A stretch of 64,000 nt of DNA from positions 1 to 64,000 of IMG/VR virus record IMGVR_UViG_3300015263_001063; one strand, written 5' to 3'. The stretch comes from a virus. A model generated the notes under the pieces. That model was not told the origin of the DNA. It saw nothing but the letters and a program-made list of their open reading frames with translations, and did not search any database. A program made the position numbers and the translations under genes. Positions 16,388 to 26,075 of the stretch are shown one piece after another. How positions within the stretch are numbered: position 1 is the stretch's first letter; each line of letters starts with the position of its first letter.

Positions 16388-18745
16388 TCAGTACTGTGTG
16401 AACGTCAGGGTGAGATCTTCCGTCACGTAGAGGGTCCCGTCTGTCTGGGTAGCCAACTTCTTGGCCAGACAAAGCTTGTTGTACCCGGTAGCGACCGTGA
16501 TGGACTGGTAGTTGGTACTGCCGCCAATACCCGAAACCACCACACCGCTGACTGAAGTACCCAACGCATCGATAATCGCATTGTGCAGGTAGGTCATGGT
16601 GAAGCTTGATTCCGAGAAGACCGTGTTGATGGTGGCGACCAGGGTAGCCCGCATCTGGTCTTGGATGGTCTGGGAAGCCAGTACTGCGCTCTCCACATAG
16701 AGCGTCACTGTCAGCGACTGTTCGGAGTCGATAGACGCCGTGGTGCTGGCACTGGTCATGATCTTGGTGGTGCCGATCGCTGAGAGCGGGTAGTAGTAGA
16801 TCTGAGTCTTCTCGAGCAGACGCTCCTCGAGGTCTTCCAGGTCATTCACCACCCAGTCGGTGATCGTAGCAGAGATCTCCTCGCGATAGGCCAGGTAGTC
16901 CGTGTCAGTCACGAAGTACATCTTACCATCCACCACCAGCAGATCCAGGTTGTAGCTGGAACGAATGGCATCGACTTCCAAGGGGTTGCCGCTGGAGTCC
17001 AGGACCGTATCGCCTTCCAGATGCTCATATTCCTGGTTACCTTCGTCGTCATAGACGTAGTCACCCTTGCTGTAAAGCTTGGTGTACGTGGGTACGCCAG
17101 TCGACATATCCAGGATGGAGCCCGTGTCGGTATCCGTGCTGTAGTAGTCCTGAGCGTAGACCTTCGGGATGTTCTTGGTATAGGTCTGGTACGTCGCACC
17201 CGCCACAGCCGGACGACAACGTGTCCAGAGGTTGCTCAGGGCTTGACCGATGGTGACCGTAAAGGTCTCCTGCGTATTACCCGCCACGCCGGTGGGTAGC
17301 TGGAACTTGCCCAGCAAAGCGTCCGTTTCATCGGCGATATAAGCCGTGGTCAGGGAGGTGGTCGCGTGGAACAGGTTCATGGTGAAGGAGATCGGGACAT
17401 AGAGCCCGACAGTATCCTCGTCCACCGAGAGCGTACTGATGTAGATCTGGTCATCACCGTTCACATCGTAGTTCGTCTCCAGAACGAACTCAAAGATGCG
17501 TTCATCGTCATCGGTCGTCCCTGTCATGGTACCCAGGACATACCCCGTCGTCGCAGTGTCCGTGTTCGGGAGATATCCTGAGATCCCCAGCTGAGCGAAG
17601 ACCATGCTGTCTGCGACCTGCTGGTAGTTGTTACCCGAGGAGGTGGTCACCACGATCTTGAAGCCGGTCGACTCCTTGGTGATGGTGTACTCATCGGTAT
17701 TGACGGGCATTTGGAGGGTCTGGTTCTGTCGAATGATCGACAGATCCGAGATTGTCGGGTTGTCCAGATCGTACGCTCTGATCTCCGGAACATCCTCAGA
17801 GACATCCAACACGTAGTAGAACGGGTTGTAGACGTAGCTGGTTGCGTTGACAGTCGAGATCAGGGTCGTGCGGTTCAACGCCTCGATATCGTCGATATCC
17901 GACTGGTCGATCAGCGTGGCCACACCGTTGTCCATACTGAACAGATTGTAGGACAGGAACGTGGCGCGGCGGTCATTGATCTTGACGTTCGTGTAATTCT
18001 TGAGAGCATCCAGGTCGGCAGTATAGGAGATCATGCCCATGTTGGCTGGGGTATTGATGTCCGCGTTCGTCGGGGTCGGGAGACTCTGGGTCGCCAGGAA
18101 GATACGGTTTGTCAGAGCATCCACGTTCGGGACCAGCGTAAAGCCAGCCTTCGAGATCTCAGAGGCCGCTTCCACGTTGGTGATCGGGATCTGCCGGGGT
18201 CCTGCCACGTGGTTGATGACCTGATCCCTGAGAGTGTCGAAGTCAATTGCCGCTGTACCCCCGGTGATCTCACCCGAGCTGTACGCGTTCAGGGACAGGT
18301 TGGCCCACTGGTTGGTGTATACATTCAGGTCACGGGTACTGTCGATAGCCCGGATGCTCAGCTTGAACGAATCAACCGTATAGGTCGAGAGGTCCTCAGT
18401 GATCTCCCCCAGGGTCGTGTAGATGTCCACCCGCAACACGCCCGAGATCGAACCATTCGAGACGTATATATAAGGAATAGAGACATTCAGAGTTCCTGTG
18501 GTAGACCCCTCTGCTGGGTCCGATACCGTCAGAACCACCGTTGGGGTGCCTGAGTCAAAGACCTGGTCACTGTGGGTCGTAGCCACTTCGACCCATTCCG
18601 TACCCGTCGCTGAGTTCTGATAGAAGGCACGAGCATATACGAAGTAGTTCGTGTAGCTATAATCCACCGAGAAGATCGTCGAGGCACTGATGGTCGTCTG
18701 ACTGCTGGTCAGCGTCATTTGTTTCATATCCACGGTAAAGTTCAC
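16388..18745 (-). CDS. Putative baseplate wedge-type virion protein, large part
   Basis: 785 residues, rich in Thr, Ser, Asp, Tyr and Val, beta-rich, as is typical for tail baseplate proteins. The start is a GTG overlapping the stop of the 191-residue gene upstream (GTGA). Together the two resemble one large baseplate J/gp6-like protein divided in two: the upstream piece carries the helical N-terminal part and this one the beta-rich body. The family match is weak and based on architecture; tail localisation is more secure than the exact identity. Confidence 0.5.
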   Translation of the reverse strand: MNFTVDMKQMTLTSSQTTISASTIFSVDYSYTNYFVYARAFYQNSATGTEWVEVATTHSDQVFDSGTPTVVLTVSDPAEGSTTGTLNVSIPYIYVSNGSISGVLRVDIYTTLGEITEDLSTYTVDSFKLSIRAIDSTRDLNVYTNQWANLSLNAYSSGEITGGTAAIDFDTLRDQVINHVAGPRQIPITNVEAASEISKAGFTLVPNVDALTNRIFLATQSLPTPTNADINTPANMGMISYTADLDALKNYTNVKINDRRATFLSYNLFSMDNGVATLIDQSDIDDIEALNRTTLISTVNATSYVYNPFYYVLDVSEDVPEIRAYDLDNPTISDLSIIRQNQTLQMPVNTDEYTITKESTGFKIVVTTSSGNNYQQVADSMVFAQLGISGYLPNTDTATTGYVLGTMTGTTDDDERIFEFVLETNYDVNGDDQIYISTLSVDEDTVGLYVPISFTMNLFHATTSLTTAYIADETDALLGKFQLPTGVAGNTQETFTVTIGQALSNLWTRCRPAVAGATYQTYTKNIPKVYAQDYYSTDTDTGSILDMSTGVPTYTKLYSKGDYVYDDEGNQEYEHLEGDTVLDSSGNPLEVDAIRSSYNLDLLVVDGKMYFVTDTDYLAYREEISATITDWVVNDLEDLEERLLEKTQIYYYPLSAIGTTKIMTSASTTASIDSEQSLTVTLYVESAVLASQTIQDQMRATLVATINTVFSESSFTMTYLHNAIIDALGTSVSGVVVSGIGGSTNYQSITVATGYNKLCLAKKLATQTDGTLYVTEDLTLTFTQY

Positions 18746-19317
18746 ATACTGAACCTATACGGAATGATCAGCTGGCTCAGCGTGGTGATCGGCGATGTGT
18801 ACGTCGAGTCGTAGCTGATCTGCACCACCCCGTTGTCATAGCGTCGAATGACGATCGGGTACTCATTGGTCAGGACGTATCCGTCCACCGTGACATAGCT
18901 GTCTCGAGGGATGATACCCTTGTAGGCACCTTCTGACTCATCGTAGACCAGCTTATTGATCAGCTCATTCACTTCCAGCATGATCGTCACGGGAGCAGTG
19001 CCCGGTGTCGCAAAGCGACCCAGGTAGTCCGAGTCCGTCATGTGGTGGTAGAGTTCTTCCTGGGTCTGCGCCATCTTGGCGTAGGCCGCCCTCAGGTTGA
19101 CGATGTTGGTATTCACCGCCACAGAGGTCGATACCGCGCTCATCTCCAGCAGCAGAATGAAAGGGTTGGTGGGATCCACGATATCCACCGCTCCGTCCAG
19201 GAGCTCGTCGATGTAGTCCACCATGGTGTCCACGATCTTGACGGGAGACGTCTTGTAGGTGTCGATGTTATCGTAGAGGGTCTGCATGCTGACAGATCCG
19301 CTGGTAAGCTCCGTCAT
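18742..19317 (-). CDS. Putative baseplate protein, N-terminal part
   Basis: 191 residues. It contains DPTNPFILLLEMSAVSTSVA and a following EELYHHMTDSDYLGRFATPG segment, a pattern like the N-terminal region of baseplate J/gp6 wedge proteins. It overlaps the 785-residue gene by four bases. A single ancestral gene divided in two, or translation coupling of two subunits, are both possible. Confidence 0.5.
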   Translation of the reverse strand: MTELTSGSVSMQTLYDNIDTYKTSPVKIVDTMVDYIDELLDGAVDIVDPTNPFILLLEMSAVSTSVAVNTNIVNLRAAYAKMAQTQEELYHHMTDSDYLGRFATPGTAPVTIMLEVNELINKLVYDESEGAYKGIIPRDSYVTVDGYVLTNEYPIVIRRYDNGVVQISYDSTYTSPITTLSQLIIPYRFSM

Positions 19318-19328
19318 TGACGTGTCCT

Positions 19329-20435
19329 TTATTCTGATTCGGTTGAATTGGCTATATCGACGTCAGGGTAGGCCTGGCTATACGTCGTCAACAGAGCAAG
19401 GGTTCGACTGCTGTATAGGGACTGCGGCACCCACCACTGGAGCTGATAGGTATCAGGATCAATCCGAGGATACCCGCGATTGTTAAACAACTGCCGGAGA
19501 TGGGCGGGAACCTGAATCATGTCGCTTTCAAGGTTATCGTCCTTCATACTGGCATTGAACATCTGGACGGTTTGGTTGAACTCAGAGAGCAGGATGGGGT
19601 CAAAGACCTCGAACCCCGTGCACTGGAACCGAACTGTCAGTTCTTTGTTCTGCTCGGAGAAAGGTCTCTCCTTGTTATAGTCACCGAACGTACCGACCGG
19701 GATGGAGATCGGTATTGCCGGGCCTGTGGACAGGATCTTGGTGACTTTGTTCTTTCTGGAGTCCAACACCAGACGGTAAATCCGGGTGTGGTAGTCGATC
19801 CGATTCGAGGCCAGCATGTCTGGGTAGGGCATCATCGTCCCTTCGAAGACACAGTCTCCGTAGGTCTGCCATACGTAGAACATGTAGATGATCGGATCAG
19901 AGACCGTGTTCCGGAAGGTCGCATCCAGGGTGTAAGTCCCAAAGTTCTGTACGGGACCATCATACATGGAGACCGCTTCTTCCACGATCCCTGGTTTACT
20001 GGTGTAAACCGGACTGACCGTATCAGGCCAGCCCGATATGGAAGTGAGGTTATTGGTCAGAATGGGAATGAATGCCATATCTGGGTCCGTCAGTGGACAG
20101 GTGATCGGTGCGATACTCTGCTTATTGAACGTATAGCCTGCCTGTAGCCGAGGATCCAGCAGAGTTCTGATGACCCGATGGATGGACACGTCAGAGTAAT
20201 CCGCCATCAACGGCATCAGTCTCCGAACGTTTCGAATGTTGTCAGCCTGCAGATTCAGCTGAGGACGTACAAAAAAAGTATAGCCTTGCTGTTCCCTATT
20301 ACTGATAACCGCAGTCGGCATCTGCTGATGGTTAATGCCGTAGAGATTGTTACCTACGGCCTTATCTAATGAACCGACTGAAGTTGTCTGAAAAATGTCG
20401 TCGATCGATATCGACGATATTGTATTATCAGCCAT
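19329..20435 (-). CDS. Virion structural protein, probably tail
   Basis: 368 residues from start MADNTISS, which has a GGGAGG site 11 bases upstream; an extension to 20513 would run into the divergent gene and is rejected. Mixed alpha/beta sequence rich in Tyr, Pro and Asn, no family recognised. It is the first gene of a minus-strand tail unit followed by the two baseplate-type genes. Confidence 0.5.
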   Translation of the reverse strand: MADNTISSISIDDIFQTTSVGSLDKAVGNNLYGINHQQMPTAVISNREQQGYTFFVRPQLNLQADNIRNVRRLMPLMADYSDVSIHRVIRTLLDPRLQAGYTFNKQSIAPITCPLTDPDMAFIPILTNNLTSISGWPDTVSPVYTSKPGIVEEAVSMYDGPVQNFGTYTLDATFRNTVSDPIIYMFYVWQTYGDCVFEGTMMPYPDMLASNRIDYHTRIYRLVLDSRKNKVTKILSTGPAIPISIPVGTFGDYNKERPFSEQNKELTVRFQCTGFEVFDPILLSEFNQTVQMFNASMKDDNLESDMIQVPAHLRQLFNNRGYPRIDPDTYQLQWWVPQSLYSSRTLALLTTYSQAYPDVDIANSTESE

Positions 20436-20468
20436 TGATTTTTTTACCTCCCACACTAGGAGTTTGAT
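20436..20468. promoter_or_regulatory. Very short divergent intergenic with paired ribosome binding sites
   Basis: 33 bases between two divergent start codons, containing CTCCCACACTAGGAG: the GGAGG used by the minus gene and the AGGAG used by the plus gene form an inverted repeat. No promoter-like element is visible, so promoters probably lie inside the flanking genes. Confidence 0.5.
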
Positions 20469-21629
20469 GTGGATCCGATAAGCGCAACGATCGCCACGGC
20501 TGGTGCCGTTCATGGTGCCGCCATGGCGGCTGCCAAGTATGCTGACGCTGCCAAAAAGGGCGCGGCATTTGTTCGAGACACATCCCTCACCGATGTGACG
20601 AGTCTGGCACGGGTCGAACCCCTGACCATACTATCGAACGACCTGGTGAATTTTGAAAACACCAAAGACATTCTGATGACACTGAATTCTCTGTTTGCGG
20701 GATACTACCTGCAAGCTGTGAATCTCTCCATGCGTCTGAAGGACGTCGAGAATGTTCGACTCCTGGACCGACTGAACCCGAACCGTGACGGTAGCGGCTG
20801 GATGCTGGAAGGTTCCATTCGCGGGAAGAAGGCGGCTACCGAGGGTTTCGGAAACCCGGTGATCGAGGTTGAAGCCCGTCACATCACCTTTGAAGACATG
20901 AAGTACCGACTCCCGACGACCAATCGTCCGTCGGTGTCCATGGAAGCAGATGGTGGCGATCTGAACCTCGAGATCTCCTCCAATCTGTCGATCGGCAAGG
21001 TCATCAACCTGGAACTCCAGGTGGAAGGCGCCGATGGCAAGGTCAAAACCACGACCATGCCGGTGAGCATTCGTCTGATGGTGACCCCTGCCTCTGCCGC
21101 AGTCGTCGAGACCATCTTCACCTACGGCAAGGGTGAAGAGCTGACCCTCAAGGATCGCTTTCAGTCCTGGCAGGCAGGCCGTATCGAGTTCTGGCGTGAT
21201 CTGGTGTTCGCTCAGGACTTGATCGAAAACTACAACAAAGCGCTGATCTCCGACAGCTCCAATGTCCTGGCAGAGATCGGTCGCCGCCGCACCAACGCCA
21301 AGAAGTGGGGTGCTCTGACTGCCAATCCGTCTCTGGCATCGGCATCCACCCTGGTGGTTATGTCCGAAGTCATCGCCAAGTCCATCGAACAGAAGGTCCG
21401 TGGCAAGTGGAGCAATGCGGGTGTCCGCAAGCATCTCTTCTCCCAGACTGGCTCGATGGTGGTGGCGATCGTGGACCGTGAGTGGGGCCAGGTGACGTTC
21501 TACGTCCGTGGCGCTGAACGCGGCACCAGTCTGACCTTCAAGGAAATCCAGAGCAAGAATAAGGGCGGCGGCCCGGATGTGATGGACATCTTCAAAACCC
21601 TCCTGTCCGGCGGCGCACCGACGTTCTAA
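20469..21629 (+). CDS. Abundant virion-type protein, unknown
   Basis: 386 residues, starting at GTG with AGGAG five bases before. Residues 5-40 are an Ala-rich helix. The body is mixed alpha/beta. Codon use is biased to C- and G-ending codons as in the capsid gene, suggesting high expression. No family recognised. It heads a run of five adjacent plus-strand genes (20469-26014) that look like head or internal-virion proteins. Confidence 0.55.
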   Translation: MDPISATIATAGAVHGAAMAAAKYADAAKKGAAFVRDTSLTDVTSLARVEPLTILSNDLVNFENTKDILMTLNSLFAGYYLQAVNLSMRLKDVENVRLLDRLNPNRDGSGWMLEGSIRGKKAATEGFGNPVIEVEARHITFEDMKYRLPTTNRPSVSMEADGGDLNLEISSNLSIGKVINLELQVEGADGKVKTTTMPVSIRLMVTPASAAVVETIFTYGKGEELTLKDRFQSWQAGRIEFWRDLVFAQDLIENYNKALISDSSNVLAEIGRRRTNAKKWGALTANPSLASASTLVVMSEVIAKSIEQKVRGKWSNAGVRKHLFSQTGSMVVAIVDREWGQVTFYVRGAERGTSLTFKEIQSKNKGGGPDVMDIFKTLLSGGAPTF

Positions 21630-21631
21630 GC

Positions 21632-21643
21632 CCTTATATAAGG
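21632..21643 (+). promoter_or_regulatory. CCTTATATAAGG element at ribosome binding site
   Basis: Perfect 12-base palindrome ending seven bases before the ATG at 21651; its AAGGA is the ribosome binding site. It could pair with CCTT as a hairpin that hides the site, or be a promoter core. Confidence 0.5.
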
Positions 21644-21650
21644 AATACCC

Positions 21651-22544
21651 ATGTCCTCGATTCTGGATTTCTTCAAGTCTCTGCTGCCGCGCGTCGAGAA
21701 AGACGACGTGATGGACAGCATCCTCGCCGTGGACGATCTTCTCGAGAAGATCGTCATTCCCGCCTACCGCCAGATGGTCCCGGTCTTCAGCGATGGTTTC
21801 AAGTCCAAGGAAGCCAAGACAGTCAATGACTTCTTCCTGAAGGAACTTGGAATTCGTGGTGCCAAGACCTTCCTGCCGAAGTTTGCTGAACACTTGGAGT
21901 TCATGCACAACAATCTGGATGTCCTTAAGAAGGAAGTCCAGGCTGAACTCGGTCGTGACGTGGTCGTCGATGGTGCCACCTCCCGGAAGATCATGCTGAT
22001 CCGCGTGGTCAGCAACTTCGAGTTCTGTGCCAACAGCGCTCTGGCCCTGACCAACTACCTCCTGTCGGCTGAGAAAGCTGAGATCGACGGCGGTGATGTC
22101 ATGAAGGACCTGAACCCGATGGAGGTCCGTGAAGTCGTCGACGCTTCCTTCAACCTGGCCAAGCTGGTGCCGGCCTACGGTGTTCCCAGCGACAAGTTCC
22201 AGAAAATCCTTGACGGTGCCATCGACGTGCATCTGAGCAAGAATGACCAGACCAGCGAGAACCTCTATCGCGAGACCGAGCTGGATCCCATCACACCGCC
22301 GGGTCTCAAGAACTTTCGTGGCAATCCGATCTACATGGTTCGGATGTCCGTCTCCGAGTGGCGGAAGCGCCGGTATGACGCTGCTAAGGATCGGAAGAAA
22401 CTCCTGGAGCTCCGTATCCTGGATCTCGAACAGCTCCGTGAAGGTTCCAGCAACCCAGCCCTCGAGAAGGAAATCACCTTCTGGCAGGGTAAGGTCTCCA
22501 AGCTGGAGAAGTACATTCGCGAGCAGGAAGAGGTCCTCGACTAA
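21651..22544 (+). CDS. Abundant helical virion-type protein
   Basis: 297 residues, helical, with a charged coiled-coil-like C-terminus (about 240-297). Its ATG follows the CCTTATATAAGG element. The stop overlaps the next start (TAATG). High-expression codon bias as in neighbours. No family recognised; the position suggests a head or internal protein. Confidence 0.55.
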   Translation: MSSILDFFKSLLPRVEKDDVMDSILAVDDLLEKIVIPAYRQMVPVFSDGFKSKEAKTVNDFFLKELGIRGAKTFLPKFAEHLEFMHNNLDVLKKEVQAELGRDVVVDGATSRKIMLIRVVSNFEFCANSALALTNYLLSAEKAEIDGGDVMKDLNPMEVREVVDASFNLAKLVPAYGVPSDKFQKILDGAIDVHLSKNDQTSENLYRETELDPITPPGLKNFRGNPIYMVRMSVSEWRKRRYDAAKDRKKLLELRILDLEQLREGSSNPALEKEITFWQGKVSKLEKYIREQEEVLD

Positions 22545-23131
22545 TGGCCACCCAGTACCCCATCCTCCAGTCGGGGTTTCTGTCCTACCCCACTGACGAC
22601 CTGGTATTCCCGGAGACCGAGGGTAAAAACCTCGGTGTGGCGATCCTGATGAAGGATTACCTGACCCCCAAGTCAACGGGTTTCTTTAACAAGCCGGTGG
22701 AGATGCTCTACGAGGATTCCCTCCGTACCCCGGCGTTGGTGAATGACTTTGACTTCCAGGAGCGCATCATCAAGGCCGCCTCGGCGGCTTTCGGTGCACC
22801 TGTGATTACCGACTGGCTAGCCCTTCAGGTGAACACCCCGTCAGTGACGATCCAGCACCGCAACTTCCTGCTGGATACCCTGAACTATGTATCGGGTCAG
22901 GGTCGTCGTATGGATCCGGCACTCTGGTTTCCGCTACTGAGTTCGGGTAACGTCGGCCCCGGTGTGTCGATCATGGCAGCGAAGTACTTCATCGCCGATG
23001 ATGGCGGGTATGCCCTCCCTCAGAGCAAGGGCGGGTTCCTCGCCCATTGGCTTGGACAACCCGGCGGTACGCAGGATCTCCTGACGAGCCTGCGTATCAT
23101 CTTTGGCAAACGTCGCAAAGTGGTGGGGTGA
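22544..23131 (+). CDS. Hypothetical virion-associated protein
   Basis: 195 residues, globular, with several aromatic and Gly residues, no signal or membrane segment and no family recognised. It overlaps the previous gene by one base, and the next likely start (GTG 23136) lies four bases on. Coupled expression with the surrounding head-type genes is likely. Confidence 0.55.
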   Translation: MATQYPILQSGFLSYPTDDLVFPETEGKNLGVAILMKDYLTPKSTGFFNKPVEMLYEDSLRTPALVNDFDFQERIIKAASAAFGAPVITDWLALQVNTPSVTIQHRNFLLDTLNYVSGQGRRMDPALWFPLLSSGNVGPGVSIMAAKYFIADDGGYALPQSKGGFLAHWLGQPGGTQDLLTSLRIIFGKRRKVVG

Positions 23132-23135
23132 TCCC

Positions 23136-24563
23136 GTGAGAAAGTCGTTCTTTACGCCAACCCCCGCGCTAGAGGACCTGGAGCTCGAGCAAGTCATCCG
23201 GTCGGAAGACCTGGCTGAGAAGACCTCGGACTTCACGGAAATCTACACGGACAAGAAGGTGGAAGAACAGCAGGAAGAAGACGATACGTCAGAGGACTCT
23301 TCGGTGTCATCCGAAGAGTCCTCTGATTCCGTTGATGAGACTGCTGAGTCTGACACCGATACATCAACCGACAAGGATGAGGAGTCTGACGAGGCTCCGA
23401 TCGACATCCCTGATGAGGTCTCCGCAGAGTCCCTGAGGTACCTGTCAAAGACGCGCGGGCTTCTGAGCGTGTCGAATGAAGGACTGTTGGGTGATGGTGG
23501 AGGTGTCGAAGGGAGCGCTGCTGATGCCGTATCGACGGTTGAAAACATCGTGGCCATGTCGGCTTACCTGGCTATCTTTGGCATCAAGGCCACAGCTCAG
23601 GCGATCACTCGACTGACTAAGCTGGTCTTCAAGGGCGTGCTGTACATCTTCGGTCGTCTGGGGTACGCCATGGCTGTCTCCATGACGGCACTGGAACAGA
23701 CCATCCGTCGTCAGAAGGAAAGCTTCAGTAGACTGGAAGACCGAATCGCTGAAGCCAGGAAGGCCCTGGAGGCCGTGGAGGTCCCTGAGGGGGACCTGAC
23801 GGGGGACTTTGGGAATGTCAAGGTTCTCAACCGGCTGAAGATCAAGGGTGAGGTCAACCTGCTCCAGAGCCTGCCGCAGGCTACTGCCTTTGTGAACCAG
23901 ACGTTTGATGGGATCAGTAAGAGCGTCAGAGCCGATCTCCAGAGCATTCGGTACCTGATCGAACTGTTTAAGGACGGGACGATCTCTAACGCCCCGAAGG
24001 CCATGGTCATCTCGACCCATATCCCCGGGTTGGTGGAAGGTACCGTAGCTGGGTATGACCAATACGACGAGACCGTCACACCCTTCCGACTGAACCGTAC
24101 CCTACCGGGCGACATCGTTCTGGCTGGGTTCTTCCCCAGACAGGACCTAGAAGACATCTCGTTGACGGCAAAGGCCTACAACAACAGCATGCTCTTCCTG
24201 GCGATCGACAAGGAAGACTACCAAGAAGTGCTGACCACGCCCTTCCTGTCAAAGGAGGATCTCTCCAAGATCCTCGACCTTCTGGAGGAACTCCGCGAAG
24301 CAGGTGTCAAGCACCAGGTGTTCTACGAAGACCTCAAAGACCAGAAGCTCAAACTCCGGTATGTCTATCATCGGTACTTCGAAGACATCACCAAGAAGCA
24401 GAAGAAGGTGTCGATCTCGGACTCCCTGGCCGAGTACGTCTACCTGCGCAACAACTTCATCGACCGTGTGTATCTACCCGGTGCCATGGATACCCACACG
24501 TACATCGTACGTCTGATTACGTCCACACTGACGTTCGTCGAGAAGAACCTCAAGGCATTTTAA
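23136..24563 (+). CDS. Probable internal-head protein with acidic N-terminus
   Basis: 475 residues from GTG 23136, preceded by GGTGGGG; a longer frame from 23103 would overlap the upstream gene. Residues 20-100 are almost all Glu, Asp, Ser and Thr, then a hydrophobic helical stretch (about 130-180) and a long charged helix. This acidic-leader plus helical-body layout matches internal head proteins of large phages, which are often trimmed by the prohead protease. The family is not firmly identified. Confidence 0.55.
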   Translation: MRKSFFTPTPALEDLELEQVIRSEDLAEKTSDFTEIYTDKKVEEQQEEDDTSEDSSVSSEESSDSVDETAESDTDTSTDKDEESDEAPIDIPDEVSAESLRYLSKTRGLLSVSNEGLLGDGGGVEGSAADAVSTVENIVAMSAYLAIFGIKATAQAITRLTKLVFKGVLYIFGRLGYAMAVSMTALEQTIRRQKESFSRLEDRIAEARKALEAVEVPEGDLTGDFGNVKVLNRLKIKGEVNLLQSLPQATAFVNQTFDGISKSVRADLQSIRYLIELFKDGTISNAPKAMVISTHIPGLVEGTVAGYDQYDETVTPFRLNRTLPGDIVLAGFFPRQDLEDISLTAKAYNNSMLFLAIDKEDYQEVLTTPFLSKEDLSKILDLLEELREAGVKHQVFYEDLKDQKLKLRYVYHRYFEDITKKQKKVSISDSLAEYVYLRNNFIDRVYLPGAMDTHTYIVRLITSTLTFVEKNLKAF

Positions 24564-24745
24564 GTACTTATAGTTTAGAACAAGTGCTTTGAGGTGCGAT
24601 ATCGCCCGCTAACCCCGGGCGAGGTTGCTCAACTATCTTTTGGGATGCTCATTCATCGGGTGCAAGGCCGGCACGAGAGCATACCTGGGAGTGGCTCACC
24701 CAAGAGCTAACAATCGATTGTTACCATTCAAGCTGGAGTGCTTAT
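24564..24745. promoter_or_regulatory. Intergenic leader of the internal-head gene
   Basis: 182 bases without a gene, the longest gap in the window. It holds a GC hairpin CGCCCG/CGGGCG (near 24603-24621), a 14-base perfect palindrome AACAATCGATTGTT (24709-24722), and two near-identical GTGCTTATA/GTACTTATA stretches at either end. This could be a terminator followed by a promoter and untranslated leader. Confidence 0.45.
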
Positions 24746-26014
24746 ATGTCCCGCAACAAGTTTTTCTCTCTCGAAGCCGAAGATCTGGAAGTTCAGGAAG
24801 AAACGCCGGTGGATGATTCCGAGATCCTGGAATCCGCTGGTGAAATTCAGGACGCCGACGACGAAGCTGCTGAAATGTCGGATGAGATCGACGATGTCGT
24901 GGAAATGTCTGACGCCGCTGGTGAGTCCGTTGACACGCTGACCGATACTGCCGACACGATGGCGGAAACCCTGGATGACGGCGGCGAAGGCATGGACGAA
25001 ACCACTGCCAAGCTGGCCGAAGTCACGATCGAATCGATCAAGACCCGCCTGAAGTACGCTGGCCGCGCTGGCCGCGTGCCGTCCATGGAAAACTTCGCCA
25101 ACCCGAAGAGCCGCCGCGAAGCGACCCGTCTGGCCCTGGAAGAAGTCGGTGACTTCGTCAAGAAGGTCATCGAACAGCTGAAGCAGATCATCGCCAAGGT
25201 CATGGCGAAGCTGAAAGCGTTCTTCGCGAACCTCGGCCCGAACCTGGCCAAACTTCAGAAGCATCTCGAGTTGCTGAAGAGCAAAGCCAAGACCATCGCT
25301 CCTGAAACCAAGCCGAAGAGCGAAACCATCACCAAGGGCAGCGTGCTGCGCGCCTTCAGCGTCGACGGCAAGTGCGACGTGGTCACCATCAAGGAAATCG
25401 CCCAGAACCAGGCCGACCTGGTGAAGGCTTCCCAGAACGTGGCCACCAAGATTGCCAGCGTGGAAGATCTCATCGGGAAGTCCGACGAGATTGCCAAAGC
25501 CATGATGGTGGATGGAAAGACGACCTTCGGTCCTCTCTTCGGCGGTCGCGACCTGGAAGTCGGCATCGAAGATGCCATCTTCTCGATCTCGTTCAAGGAA
25601 ACGGAAAAGGTGGCAGAGTCCATGCCGGCCCTGAAGCCGGGTGAGATCGTTCCCTTCATCGAAGAGATCGAGAAGTTCGTCGCCGAAGCCATGAAGGCTG
25701 CCGACGAGAACAAGCTCGCTCAGAAGGCGTTCGACAAGATCCTCAAGGAAGTGGATTCCGAGGGCAAGGATGTCGACAAGAAGCTGGCTGCTCAGGGCGA
25801 AGCCGGCACTGCCTCCCGCGAGACCTTCAAGAAGCGTTTCGCAGTTGCTCGCAGCCTGGTGACCTCCGCCGGTACTCTGATGGGCAGCGCTTGCTCTCAG
25901 AACTACAGCGTGGTCAAGGCTGCCAGCGACTACGCTTCCGCCTGCATCAGCAACCTTGGCGATGCCAAGGAAGCGAAGGAAGCTCCGGGTGAAGGCGAAG
26001 GCGTCGCTGCCTAA
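24746..26014 (+). CDS. Abundant internal-head-type protein
   Basis: 422 residues with the strongest codon bias in the window after the capsid gene. Residues 5-100 are acidic and disordered-looking (many Glu, Asp, Thr, Ala), a possible propeptide; residues 125-190 form a Lys-rich amphipathic helix (FVKKVIEQLKQIIAKVMAKL); the rest is helical. It resembles internal head proteins of large myoviruses. It ends at a clear terminator at 26030. Proteolytic processing is inferred. Confidence 0.6.
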   Translation: MSRNKFFSLEAEDLEVQEETPVDDSEILESAGEIQDADDEAAEMSDEIDDVVEMSDAAGESVDTLTDTADTMAETLDDGGEGMDETTAKLAEVTIESIKTRLKYAGRAGRVPSMENFANPKSRREATRLALEEVGDFVKKVIEQLKQIIAKVMAKLKAFFANLGPNLAKLQKHLELLKSKAKTIAPETKPKSETITKGSVLRAFSVDGKCDVVTIKEIAQNQADLVKASQNVATKIASVEDLIGKSDEIAKAMMVDGKTTFGPLFGGRDLEVGIEDAIFSISFKETEKVAESMPALKPGEIVPFIEEIEKFVAEAMKAADENKLAQKAFDKILKEVDSEGKDVDKKLAAQGEAGTASRETFKKRFAVARSLVTSAGTLMGSACSQNYSVVKAASDYASACISNLGDAKEAKEAPGEGEGVAA

Positions 26015-26029
26015 GTTGTGAATTGAGAC

Positions 26030-26075
26030 TAGGATACACCCGGGGAGACCCGGGTGTATCCTATGTCTTTTTGTT
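26030..26075 (+). terminator. Intrinsic terminator with GAGA loop
   Basis: 15-base-pair stem (26030-26044 with 26049-26063), GAGA tetraloop, then TGTCTTTTTG. Confidence 0.9.

Noticed and set aside
20631-22676. 681-codon open frame on the minus strand
   Set aside because: Shadow of the biased codon use in the genes at 20469-22544; it spans several real plus-strand genes that have ribosome binding sites.
24564-24745. Possible tRNA in the longest intergenic region
   Set aside because: There are hairpins, but no cloverleaf with a GTTCRA T-loop and a 7-base acceptor stem could be assembled.
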